A stretch of DNA of 8,203 nucleotides from positions 1 to 8,203 of the forward strand of contig JAESQZ010000075.1 of assembly GCA_016764955.1 (NCBI GenBank), in the 5' to 3' direction. The position numbers and the translations under genes are program-made. Positions 1 through 6,061 of this stretch are shown here, piece by piece. The DNA comes from Deltaproteobacteria bacterium (GTDB taxonomy: Bacteria; Myxococcota; UBA727; JABDBI01). How positions within the stretch are numbered: position 1 is the stretch's first letter; every line of letters begins with the position of its first letter. A model generated the notes under the pieces. That model did no database searches. It worked only from the letters and a program-made list of their open reading frames with translations, and was not told the origin of the DNA.

Positions 1-203
1 GCATTGATAACTTGCGGATCTTCACTTCCCGCGACAGGAAAAGGCCCCATGCCCAAGAGACCGTTTTCAGAATGGATCATGATTGGTCTGTCTTTTAGAT
101 AATTAGCTACTAAAGTTGGCATGCCGATGCCGAGATTAACAACTTCGCCATCTTTAATTTGTTCAGCGGCTTTTTGGGCCATTTGCTCTCGGGTCCAGGG
201 CAT
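1..203 (-). CDS. scoB: 3-oxoacid CoA-transferase subunit B, N-terminal part (gene runs off the left edge)
   Basis: Subunit B of a family I 3-oxoacid (succinyl- or acetoacetyl-type) CoA-transferase, a cytoplasmic enzyme moving CoA between carboxylic acids in ketone-body and short-chain acyl metabolism. Only 67 residues are visible. They begin MPWTREQMA, the usual start of this subunit, followed by VNLGIGMPTLVANYL (residues 22-36) and SENGLLGMGP (45-54). The Glu of SENG (about residue 46) is the family's catalytic glutamate, which carries the CoA thioester. The ATG at 203 has GGAG three bases upstream, a short spacing, and that GGAG starts at the last base of the preceding gene's stop codon, so translational coupling is likely. 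Subunit A normally lies directly upstream of B. Here a secreted Cys-rich protein gene occupies that place, so subunit A must lie beyond the window or elsewhere. Succinyl versus acetoacetyl/butyrate specificity cannot be decided from this part; atoA is an alternative name. Confidence 0.93.
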   Translation of the reverse strand, partial: MPWTREQMAQKAAEQIKDGEVVNLGIGMPTLVANYLKDRPIMIHSENGLLGMGPFPVAGSEDPQVIN

Positions 204-206
204 AAG

Positions 207-212
207 CTCCTA
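207..212 (-). promoter_or_regulatory. Ribosome binding site of scoB overlapping the upstream stop codon
   Basis: On the minus strand the sequence reads TTAGGAGCTTATG. TAG (212-210) stops the Cys-rich protein gene, and GGAG (210-207) is the only Shine-Dalgarno-like sequence before the scoB ATG (203-201). The overlap suggests that ribosomes finishing the small gene reinitiate on scoB. The three-base spacer is shorter than the usual five to nine. Confidence 0.6.
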
Positions 213-512
213 AGGTAAGCAAACACCTGAATTATTACAATGGTAACCTGTTCGGCAGTCGTCTGTTTGCGAACATTCTTTGAGGCAAACTGTAAAGTTG
301 TCACCGACCAGCATCATGCATTTGGCGTTGCTCCCACAGCTGTGACGTGATTTGCAGCTGTATTTGACACAGTAGCCCTTGGGAAAATCTAAGATGCATT
401 GTTCTTGACGACCGCAGTCCAAGTCAGAACGGCAGTTATCACCAATAGTGGCACTTAACTGAATCGAAACCAGTAATCCAAGACTCCATCCAAAAATCAT
501 GCGCTGCGTCAT
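210..512 (-). CDS. Small secreted Cys-rich protein with three tandem four-Cys modules
   Basis: A 100-residue protein of unknown function. The N-terminus MTQRMIFGWSLGLLVSIQLS has a short basic region and a hydrophobic core of about 15 residues, a typical Sec signal peptide with likely cleavage near residues 21-24. The mature part has 12 cysteines in three repeated modules: C-x5-C-x5-C-x8-C, C-x5-C-x5-C-x10-C and C-x5-C-x5-C-x5-C. An even number and regular spacing suggest six disulfides, so it should fold outside the cytoplasm. The ATG at 512 is preferred because GGGAG sits eight bases upstream; the frame stays open to 608, but that extension would run into the divergent aldehyde dehydrogenase and spoil the signal peptide. 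It ends six bases before scoB and is probably cotranscribed with it. Such C-x5-C-x5-C units recall EB/Dickkopf-like Cys-rich modules found in secreted proteins of myxobacterium-like genomes; that likeness is from memory. Confidence 0.8.
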   Translation of the reverse strand: MTQRMIFGWSLGLLVSIQLSATIGDNCRSDLDCGRQEQCILDFPKGYCVKYSCKSRHSCGSNAKCMMLVGDNFTVCLKECSQTDDCRTGYHCNNSGVCLP

Positions 513-583
513 TTTCTTTTCTCCCTTGATATGAGATATATCGCCCAGGAACGATTTAGGTTTCGCAAAAAAAGGGGTTTTCG

Positions 584-1882
584 ATGGATCTTTTGAGGCG
601 CAAAACACAGCTGAATGGTCTTTTGGCGTTTTTAAAAGAGTGCGAGCAAGATATTGCTGAGGCTCTTCGAAACGATTTGGGTAGGCCAGAATTTGAAGCG
701 ACTGTAGTCGAAATTGGCCCAGTTCGATCTGAAATCAGTTATACGCTGGCGCATCTTGAAAGCTGGTTGAAGCCTCAGTCTGTTGTGACACCACTTATTA
801 GCCAGCCAGGGCGAAGTTGGATTCAGTATCAGCCTTTAGGACGCGTTTTGGTGATATCTCCCTGGAACTACCCTTTTAAAACTTCTTTATCACCTATCTG
901 TAGCTTAATGGCAGCAGGCAATCAAATAGCACTTAAGCCGTCAGAGCATGCATTAAGCTGTGCGCATTTGCTTGCAAACCAGTTGCCTCGATATGTGGAT
1001 ATCGAAGTCCATACGGGTGATTCAAAAACCGCAAAAGATCTGCTTGAACAACAGTGGGATCATATTGTTTTTACTGGAGATGGCCATGTGGGGCGATTGG
1101 TTTATCAAAAGGCTGCTAGCAATTTGACACCAGTAACGCTTGAGCTAGGCGGCAAATGTCCAGCAATTGTTGATGAAAGCGCTTCACTGACACTGTCTGC
1201 AAGGCGGATTATTTGGGGGAAGATGTTAAATGCTGGGCAAACCTGTGTGGCCCCGGACTATGTTTTGGTTCACGAGTCACTCAAAGATGAGCTCATTAAA
1301 CGGTTCAAAAAAAGTTTAAGGGCATTTTTTGGTGAACAGCCGAGAGAAAGCTCGCATTTTGGGCGAATCATTAACGGAATGCATGTGAAGCGTTTGGCTG
1401 CTTTGCTTGAGGGTGCTGATGTAATCCATGGTGGTGAATTTGATGTTGATCAAAAGTATGTAGCCCCTACTCTTGTGAACGCTTCAAGTTGGGAGCACCC
1501 ATTGATGCAGGAAGAGATATTTGGGCCTATTTTGCCAGTCATGTCATATCGTGAGTTTGAAGAAGCGCTTGCTTTGGTGAACAAGTGCCCAAAACCTCTA
1601 GCTATTTATTGCTTCTCAGCTAATAAAAAGTTGCAAGATAAGATTTTAGAAAACACGAGTTCAGGGGCTGTTTGCTTTAACGATGTAGTCTCTCAGGCAG
1701 GGATTTATACATTGCCGTTTGGGGGAGTTGGTGCCAGTGGGATAGGTGCTTACCATGGCAAATTTGGCTTTGAGCGCTTTAGCCATGCTAGAGCTATTTA
1801 TTCTAAAACCACCGCGGTAGATATCCCATTGAGATATCCTCCTTACACGAACTTAGCGCGTAAGGTAGCTTCTTGGTTATAG
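584..1882 (+). CDS. NAD(P)-dependent aldehyde dehydrogenase, class 3 / fatty-aldehyde type
   Basis: Oxidises an aldehyde to the carboxylic acid with NAD(P)+; class 3-like members commonly act on fatty or aromatic aldehydes. Visible landmarks in the 432 residues: SPWNYP (92-97, including the oxyanion-hole Asn95), ALKPS (116-120, cofactor Lys118), FTGDGHVG (163-170), LELGGK with the general-base Glu187, NAGQTC with the catalytic Cys221, EEIFGP (310-315), and the class 3 C-terminal signature LPFGGVGASGIGAYHGK (377-393). The RYPPYT motif (418-422 region) is also typical of class 3. ATG 584 follows AGGGG at 573-577; an in-frame stop at 557-559 and no other start codon between exclude an upstream start, so the N-terminus is slightly shorter than in most relatives (450 or more residues). 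Asp166 replaces the usual Ser of the FTGS motif. It diverges from the Cys-rich gene across 71 bp and converges on the FHA gene with the two stop codons abutting. The exact substrate is unknown. Confidence 0.93.
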   Translation: MDLLRRKTQLNGLLAFLKECEQDIAEALRNDLGRPEFEATVVEIGPVRSEISYTLAHLESWLKPQSVVTPLISQPGRSWIQYQPLGRVLVISPWNYPFKTSLSPICSLMAAGNQIALKPSEHALSCAHLLANQLPRYVDIEVHTGDSKTAKDLLEQQWDHIVFTGDGHVGRLVYQKAASNLTPVTLELGGKCPAIVDESASLTLSARRIIWGKMLNAGQTCVAPDYVLVHESLKDELIKRFKKSLRAFFGEQPRESSHFGRIINGMHVKRLAALLEGADVIHGGEFDVDQKYVAPTLVNASSWEHPLMQEEIFGPILPVMSYREFEEALALVNKCPKPLAIYCFSANKKLQDKILENTSSGAVCFNDVVSQAGIYTLPFGGVGASGIGAYHGKFGFERFSHARAIYSKTTAVDIPLRYPPYTNLARKVASWL

Positions 1883-2554
1883 AATACACTTGCGGTCATA
1901 AAACGACTTTGCTTTCACCCGAAGAATATCATTGGGAGGTAATTCGGGTATTAAGGAACGAATAAGCTTGCAAGCGTTTTCTTCGTCGCCAGCTCTAAAA
2001 TCAGAAATCGCTTTTTGCCATCTTTGTTGTGGCGCTAGGCTCACAGTAGTAGCGCTTTCTTCTGGTTCAGGTAATCTTAGTTCAGTTGGCGCTTGGACTT
2101 TTTCGTAGAGGGCGACTTGCACGAATAGGCTACTAGAGGCAATCAAGAGTGCCAAAAGAGATACCCATGAACCAGAGCCTGCAGAGCTAAGCTTTTTAGA
2201 GTTTGTTTGATCGCCATCGTCAAAAATCGCGTGACTTAAAATAAACCCAGGTGCTTCGAATGAAAATACTTGGTCGCCTATTTTGATTTTATCGCCGTCT
2301 TTAAGCCAAGCACTTCTCACACGCTTTTTGTTGACGAATGTCCCATTGGCAGAACCTAGATCAATAAGCTGAGCTTGGTGGCTTTGAACGTCAATGGCGA
2401 AGTGGTGCCTGCTGAGAGCAGAGTCTTGTAAGACTAAGTTGTTCTGAGGATCTCGCCCAACTCGATAGAGGCCTAGCGGTAAGTCGTGCCTTTCATTATC
2501 TAGGATTAGGCGAGGCTTTTGGTAAACGGCATGTGTTTGAGTGTGTTCGAACAC
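1877..2554 (-). CDS. Membrane-anchored FHA-domain protein
   Basis: A 225-residue protein with an N-terminal forkhead-associated domain (about residues 13-102), a module that binds phosphothreonine peptides. The key binding positions are present: GR at 33-34, SRHH at 48-51, and NGTFVN at 70-75. A flexible Ser/Gly stretch (117-129) preceded by Lys residues leads to one transmembrane helix (about 130-150). A Pro/Glu-rich linker (153-168) and a small helical tail with Cys194 and Cys223 follow. By the positive-inside rule the FHA domain is cytoplasmic and the tail periplasmic, where the two Cys could pair. The start is GTG at 2554; a stop lies six codons upstream and no in-frame ATG is near. The Shine-Dalgarno is weak (GCAGG). 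It follows the isocitrate dehydrogenase gene by 33 bp, so they are probably cotranscribed. The phosphorylated partner and the role of the tail are unknown. Confidence 0.88.
   Translation of the reverse strand: MFEHTQTHAVYQKPRLILDNERHDLPLGLYRVGRDPQNNLVLQDSALSRHHFAIDVQSHQAQLIDLGSANGTFVNKKRVRSAWLKDGDKIKIGDQVFSFEAPGFILSHAIFDDGDQTNSKKLSSAGSGSWVSLLALLIASSSLFVQVALYEKVQAPTELRLPEPEESATTVSLAPQQRWQKAISDFRAGDEENACKLIRSLIPELPPNDILRVKAKSFYDRKCIL
2543..2554. repeat. Perfect 12-bp palindrome covering the FHA gene start codon
   Basis: GTGTTCGAACAC reads the same on both strands, and its first GTG on the minus strand is the FHA start codon. It also encodes the first four residues (MFEH). It could be an operator half-site pair (GTTC/GAAC) or simply coincidence; a palindrome of this length is not rare enough alone to claim function. 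Confidence 0.4.
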
Positions 2555-2587
2555 GAAGTGAGAACCTGCTAACTGTTACTGATATTC

Positions 2588-3586
2588 CTAGAGAGCTGAG
2601 ATTACATGCTGCGTAAACTCTTGAGTGTTTGCTGAACCACCTAGATCAGAAGTTCTAAGCTCTGGCTTCTTAAGAACTTGATAAAGAGCGGACTCAATTT
2701 GCTGTGCAATATTTGTTTCGTTTAGGTGATACAACATCATGATAGCGCTTTGAATCAAAGCCGTTGGATTTGCTTTATTTTTGCCTGCGATATCAGGTGC
2801 AGAGCCATGGACAGATTCGAAAACGGCAATTTTCTCACCTAGATTGGCGCCCGGTACTAATCCGAGGCCGCCAACAAGACCGGCACATAGATCAGAAACG
2901 ATATCGCCATAAAGATTTTCGAGCAGTAAAACATCAAATTGATTGGGGTTGGTGACCAACTTCATACAAAGCGCATCAACGATGCAGTCGTCTATGGGGA
3001 CTTTGCCATCAATGCTTGCCAACTCACGGGCCGTATCTAGAAAAAAGCCATCTCCCAGTTTCATAATATTGGCTTTGTGCCCGACTGTGAGTCTTTGACG
3101 CTTGTGTTTTTTGCAGTAATCAAGAGCAAACTGAGCGATTCGATGTGTGGCTTTTTTGGTTACAACTTTGAACGATAAAATTGTATCAGGTGTTACTTGA
3201 GCTTCCTGGGCAGCATAAAGACCTTCGGTGTTTTCACGAATGATAACCAAGTCAACATTGTCATAGCGTGTTTGAACACCTGGAACGCTTTTAACTGGCC
3301 TCACAGAAGCGTACAAGTCTAGTGCTTGTCTTAAAAGCACATTGGCGCTTTTGTGTCCTGAACCTATAGGCGTGGTAGTTGGGCCTTTTAGGGCAACTTG
3401 ATTGTTTTGAATGGATTTTAGAGTTGCTTCAGGCAGAGCGTTGCCTAGCTCTTGGGCTGCTTTAAGTCCTGCTGATTGCTTATCCCAGCTGATAGGAGCT
3501 CCAGCTGCTTTAAGTACTTGCTGCATGGATTCTGCAATTTCTTCGCCGATTCCATCGCCAGGAATTAGTGTAACGGAATATGACAT
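2588..3586 (-). CDS. NAD-dependent isocitrate dehydrogenase (isocitrate/isopropylmalate dehydrogenase family)
   Basis: Catalyses NAD+-linked oxidative decarboxylation of isocitrate to 2-oxoglutarate in the TCA cycle; cytoplasmic. The 332 residues match the usual length of the mitochondrial-like (IDH3-type) enzymes. Landmarks: IPGDGIG (8-14), TTPIGSGHKSANVLLR (71-86) with substrate-binding Ser80 and Asn82, YASVRP (Arg96), RENTEGLY (117-124, with catalytic Tyr124), HKANIMK (170-176, Lys171), LLENLYGDIVSD with metal ligands Asp228 and Asp232, and VHGSAPDIAGK (259-269). The Asp-Ile pair after HGSAP, in place of the Lys-Tyr of NADP enzymes, indicates NAD+. The Ser-x-Asn substrate loop favours isocitrate over isopropylmalate (LeuB), though a relative such as homoisocitrate or tartrate dehydrogenase is not fully excluded. 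ATG 3586 has GAGG at suitable spacing. It diverges from glpK across 41 bp and is followed by the FHA gene. Confidence 0.9.
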   Translation of the reverse strand: MSYSVTLIPGDGIGEEIAESMQQVLKAAGAPISWDKQSAGLKAAQELGNALPEATLKSIQNNQVALKGPTTTPIGSGHKSANVLLRQALDLYASVRPVKSVPGVQTRYDNVDLVIIRENTEGLYAAQEAQVTPDTILSFKVVTKKATHRIAQFALDYCKKHKRQRLTVGHKANIMKLGDGFFLDTARELASIDGKVPIDDCIVDALCMKLVTNPNQFDVLLLENLYGDIVSDLCAGLVGGLGLVPGANLGEKIAVFESVHGSAPDIAGKNKANPTALIQSAIMMLYHLNETNIAQQIESALYQVLKKPELRTSDLGGSANTQEFTQHVISAL

Positions 3587-3627
3587 GACTTGAACCTCAT
3601 AGGTGCTTATGCCACAAGATCCATTTC

Positions 3628-5091
3628 ATGCAATTCGTTTTAAGTATTGATCAAGGCACGACGGGGACAACTGCTTTAATCGCTGATGAAAATCTGAAAA
3701 TTCTTAGCAAACAAAACGTTCCATTTAGGCAAGTATTTCCCAAGGCAGGCTGGGTCGAACACAGAGGCGAAGATATTTGGAATTCGGTTAGACAAGCAGT
3801 CACGCGATGTCTAGAGCAGAGTAACCTCAAAGCAAACCAGATTGCCGCGATTGGCATTGCAAACCAGCGTGAGACAACAGGGCTATTTGATTCGCAAGGT
3901 AATCTATTGCACAACTTTATTGTTTGGCAATGTCGACGTTCACAAGCAATTTGCTCAGAGTTTCGTGAAAAGGGTTTAGAAGATCAGATTCGCAAAAAAA
4001 CAGGCCTTTTGTTAGATCCCTATTTTTCAGGCACAAAGTTGACTTGGCTTTTTAGAAAGTATCCTAAATTTAAAAATGCCCTCTTTGGGACAGTTGATAG
4101 TTGGCTGCTTTATAAGATGAGTGCTGGAGCAGTACATGCAACTGATGCAACGAATGCTTCGAGAACGCTTTTGATGGACCTGAAAACCTGCGAGTGGGAT
4201 CCTGAGCTCTTAGATATTTTTGAAGTTTCGAAAGATTGCTTGCCTGAAATTAAGAGCAGCTCTGAGGTTTATGCAAATACAAAAGGCTTGGATTTCTTGC
4301 CAGATGGAATTCCAATAGCCAGTTTGGTTGGCGATCAGCAAGCGGCCCTATTTGCACAAGCCTGCTTTAAGCCAGGAGAAGCAAAAGCGACTTATGGCAC
4401 CGGCTGTTTTATTTTGCTGAACACAGGTGAAGAACCGGTGTTTTCTCAGCATGGTTTGCTTAGCTCTGTTGCTTTGAGGACCAAAGAAAAGACAACTTAT
4501 TGTCTTGAAGCATCGTCGTTTATAGCGGGCGCTGCTATACAGTGGTTAAAAGAACAACTTGGTCTTATTAGTCACGTTTCTGAGGTGGAGCAATTAGCCA
4601 AGCAGTGCCCAGATAGTGCTGAACTTGTTTTTGTTCCTGCATTTTCAGGTCTAGGAGCTCCCTACTGGAAACCAGAGATACGTGGTTCTTTGATGGGGAT
4701 TACACGAGATAGCAACAAAGCGCAGATTGCACGCGCCGTTTTAGAAGGCATTGCACTTTTGAATCAGGATATGTTGGTCGCCATGAAAGAGGATGCGGGA
4801 GCATTATCGCTACTGAAAGTAGATGGCGGAGCATCGGCAAACGACTTGCTTATGCAACTGCAGGCAGACTTGGCGCAGCTTCCTTGTTTGCGATCAGCCT
4901 GCTTAGAGACAACTGCCTTAGGGGCTTTGGTGTTGGCTGGAATGGCTGTGGGTGTATTTGACTCCCCTGATTTTTTATCCAAACTATCTGAAGGAGCGAC
5001 TGTCTTTAGGCCATCCATGCTAGATGAAGAGCGAGACAAGCTCCGTAAAAAGTGGCATGATGCCCTTCATGGACTTGGTGCAATGGGTTGA
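3628..5091 (+). CDS. glpK: Glycerol kinase
   Basis: Phosphorylates glycerol with ATP to sn-glycerol 3-phosphate, in the cytoplasm; an FGGY-family carbohydrate kinase of 487 residues, close to the usual 495-505. Landmarks: SIDQGTTGTTA (6-16, nucleotide phosphate loop), NQRETT (79-84, with glycerol-contacting Arg81-Glu82), VGDQQAALFAQ (234-244, catalytic base Asp236), TYGTGCF (255-261), GLGAPYWKPEIRG (341-353) and DGGASANDLLMQLQADL (399-415). The Gly/Lys loop (GGKGG) before the catalytic Asp, which binds the inhibitor fructose 1,6-bisphosphate in the Escherichia coli enzyme, appears shortened to PDGIPIAS, so that control may be absent. ATG 3628 has no strong Shine-Dalgarno upstream. No glpF (facilitator) or glpD (dehydrogenase) lies beside it; instead a DedA-type gene overlaps its 3' end, and the pair is probably cotranscribed. 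Confidence 0.96.
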   Translation: MQFVLSIDQGTTGTTALIADENLKILSKQNVPFRQVFPKAGWVEHRGEDIWNSVRQAVTRCLEQSNLKANQIAAIGIANQRETTGLFDSQGNLLHNFIVWQCRRSQAICSEFREKGLEDQIRKKTGLLLDPYFSGTKLTWLFRKYPKFKNALFGTVDSWLLYKMSAGAVHATDATNASRTLLMDLKTCEWDPELLDIFEVSKDCLPEIKSSSEVYANTKGLDFLPDGIPIASLVGDQQAALFAQACFKPGEAKATYGTGCFILLNTGEEPVFSQHGLLSSVALRTKEKTTYCLEASSFIAGAAIQWLKEQLGLISHVSEVEQLAKQCPDSAELVFVPAFSGLGAPYWKPEIRGSLMGITRDSNKAQIARAVLEGIALLNQDMLVAMKEDAGALSLLKVDGGASANDLLMQLQADLAQLPCLRSACLETTALGALVLAGMAVGVFDSPDFLSKLSEGATVFRPSMLDEERDKLRKKWHDALHGLGAMG

Positions 5092-5698
5092 GACAACGCC
5101 ACTTTGGCTTTTAATGCTGTCATTGTTTTTTGCAGCTTGGATTGAATATGTGTTTCCTCCGTTCCCTGGAGATACACTTGTGGTTGCAGGTGGATTTTTT
5201 GTGGCCCAAGGTGCCCTACCCTTGGTGCTGACCTTTATTGTACTTACCTGTGGTTCTGTAGCGGGATGTGCAGTTGGTTGGAGTCTAGGAAATCACGGGC
5301 TAGGATTACGCAGATTTATTAGGGCCGAATATCTTGAAAAAGTCTCTCGAGGGTACAAGCGTTATGGAGCCTGGCTTATTTTGGGCAATAGATTTGTTCC
5401 AGGTATTCGGGGGGCCTTCATGATCGCAGCAGGCTTAGTAAAAATGCCGCTTAAAGCGATCCTGATCTGGGGAACGATTTCAGCCGTAATTTGGAATTCG
5501 ATTCTGATCTCGGCTGGCTATGTTTTCAGCGAAAGTCTAGATGAAATGCTGCGAATATTTCAGAATTACAGCAAAACTGTTTTAATTTTGATTGGTCTTG
5601 CTGTAATCGTTTGGTTTTCTTTTAAAATGGGACGTCTTCGTTCATATAGCCGTCGCCAGGCTCAAAAGAAGCAGCAGCAGCAGGAGCTTGAAAATTAG
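5057..5698 (+). CDS. DedA-family (SNARE-associated Golgi/VTT domain) membrane protein
   Basis: An integral inner-membrane protein of about 213 residues. Members of the family act in lipid translocation, including recycling of undecaprenyl phosphate, and in membrane homeostasis; this one's substrate is not known. Numbered from 5057, the motif E30-YVFPPFPGD (30-39) and GNRFVPGIRG (110-119, with Arg112 and Arg118) match the paired acidic and Arg residues required in DedA proteins. Hydrophobic segments lie at about 14-31, 40-75 (re-entrant plus helix), 133-156 and 173-190. The tail is basic and Gln-rich, ending QQQQELEN. The start is uncertain: ATGs at 5057, 5060 and 5069 are in frame, and the frame opens at 5024. 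5057 was chosen for the purine stretch just upstream. The gene overlaps glpK by about 35 bp. Its last 77 bp are antisense to the ssb 3' end. Confidence 0.85.
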   Translation: MMPFMDLVQWVETTPLWLLMLSLFFAAWIEYVFPPFPGDTLVVAGGFFVAQGALPLVLTFIVLTCGSVAGCAVGWSLGNHGLGLRRFIRAEYLEKVSRGYKRYGAWLILGNRFVPGIRGAFMIAAGLVKMPLKAILIWGTISAVIWNSILISAGYVFSESLDEMLRIFQNYSKTVLILIGLAVIVWFSFKMGRLRSYSRRQAQKKQQQQELEN

Positions 5699-6050
5699 AA
5701 TTCGAAGCTCCAGCTTCATCACGTGGGCTTCCTAAGAACATTAATTTATCGCAAACAACTTCGAGACTGGTTCTGCTTTGCCCCTCTCGATCAGTCCACT
5801 TGCGCGCTTGGAAACGCCCGTCACCGTAAACTTGACGGCCTTTTTTCAAAAAGCGTTGGGCATTTTCAGCTGTTTTCCCAAAGCAAACTAAAGTAAACCA
5901 CTCAGTATGATCGACATAGTTATCGCCTTCTTTACGTCGCTCTGTAACTGCAATGCGCAGATTACACATGGCAGTGCCGCTTTGCGAATAGCGAACTTCT
6001 GGATCTGCGCCAAGGTTTCCAATAATTGTCATTTTGCTCATTCCGGCCAT
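5622..6050 (-). CDS. ssb: Single-stranded DNA-binding protein
   Basis: Binds and protects single-stranded DNA in replication, recombination and repair, working as a homotetramer in most bacteria. The 142 residues contain one OB fold (about 5-107), with typical MTIIGNLGADPEVRY (7-21), HTEWFTLVCFGKTAE (48-62) and KGRQVYGDGRFQARKW (70-85). A short linker (108-136) rich in Ala, Ser and Gly leads to the acidic tip MNEDVPF, the conserved partner-docking peptide, equivalent to DDDIPF of Escherichia coli. The linker is much shorter than in the 178-residue E. coli protein. ATG 6050 is supported by GAGGTG at 6061-6056 with a five-base spacer. The 3' end, including the docking tip, lies antisense to the DedA-family gene. 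Upstream, an inverted repeat shared with the divergent Omp85 gene ends against the Shine-Dalgarno and may control translation or transcription. Confidence 0.97.
   Translation of the reverse strand: MAGMSKMTIIGNLGADPEVRYSQSGTAMCNLRIAVTERRKEGDNYVDHTEWFTLVCFGKTAENAQRFLKKGRQVYGDGRFQARKWTDREGQSRTSLEVVCDKLMFLGSPRDEAGASNSNFQAPAAAASFEPGDGYMNEDVPF
5672..5683 (+). repeat. Four CAG triplets coding in both directions
   Basis: Four consecutive CAG codons give a Gln run near the end of the DedA-family protein, and the same bases read on the minus strand in a shifted frame give a four-Ala run in the SSB linker. The tract could change length by slippage, altering both proteins together without a frameshift if whole triplets are gained or lost. 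Confidence 0.7.
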
Positions 6051-6055
6051 TTTTT

Positions 6056-6061
6056 CACCTC
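6056..6061 (-). promoter_or_regulatory. ssb Shine-Dalgarno sequence abutting a hairpin
   Basis: GAGGTG lies five bases before the ssb ATG and directly follows the 3' arm of the 6062-6108 inverted repeat. With the last base of that arm it forms TGAGGTG, the exact complement of CACCTCA in the hairpin's apical loop, so it could be masked in an alternative fold. Confidence 0.75.

Noticed and set aside
513..583. TTGATA at 526-531 and GATATATC at 535-542 as promoter or operator elements
   Set aside because: No -10 box at a normal distance scores well on either strand, and the palindrome is short and AT-rich.
513..608. N-terminal extension of the Cys-rich protein to a start at 608
   Set aside because: It would overlap the aldehyde dehydrogenase start, has no good ribosome binding site, and places 32 residues before a clear signal peptide. 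The ATG at 512 with GGGAG upstream fits better.
3587..3627. TTGAAC at 3590-3595 as a -35 box for glpK
   Set aside because: At 17-bp spacing the -10 candidate matches the consensus at only three of six positions. No promoter could be called in this 41-bp gap.
3651..3914. Minus-strand open frames inside glpK (also 4764-5039) and plus-strand frames inside the isocitrate dehydrogenase gene
   Set aside because: They are antisense to strongly conserved enzyme sequence, lack motifs and have no ribosome binding site worth noting.
5684..5720. Overlapping inverted repeats near the DedA stop (GAGCTT/AAGCTC at 5684-5689 and 5705-5710; GAAGC/GCTTC around a 4-base loop just after)
   Set aside because: The stems are short or bulged with no T tract, and the region is constrained as SSB linker codons. 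Not convincing as a terminator.
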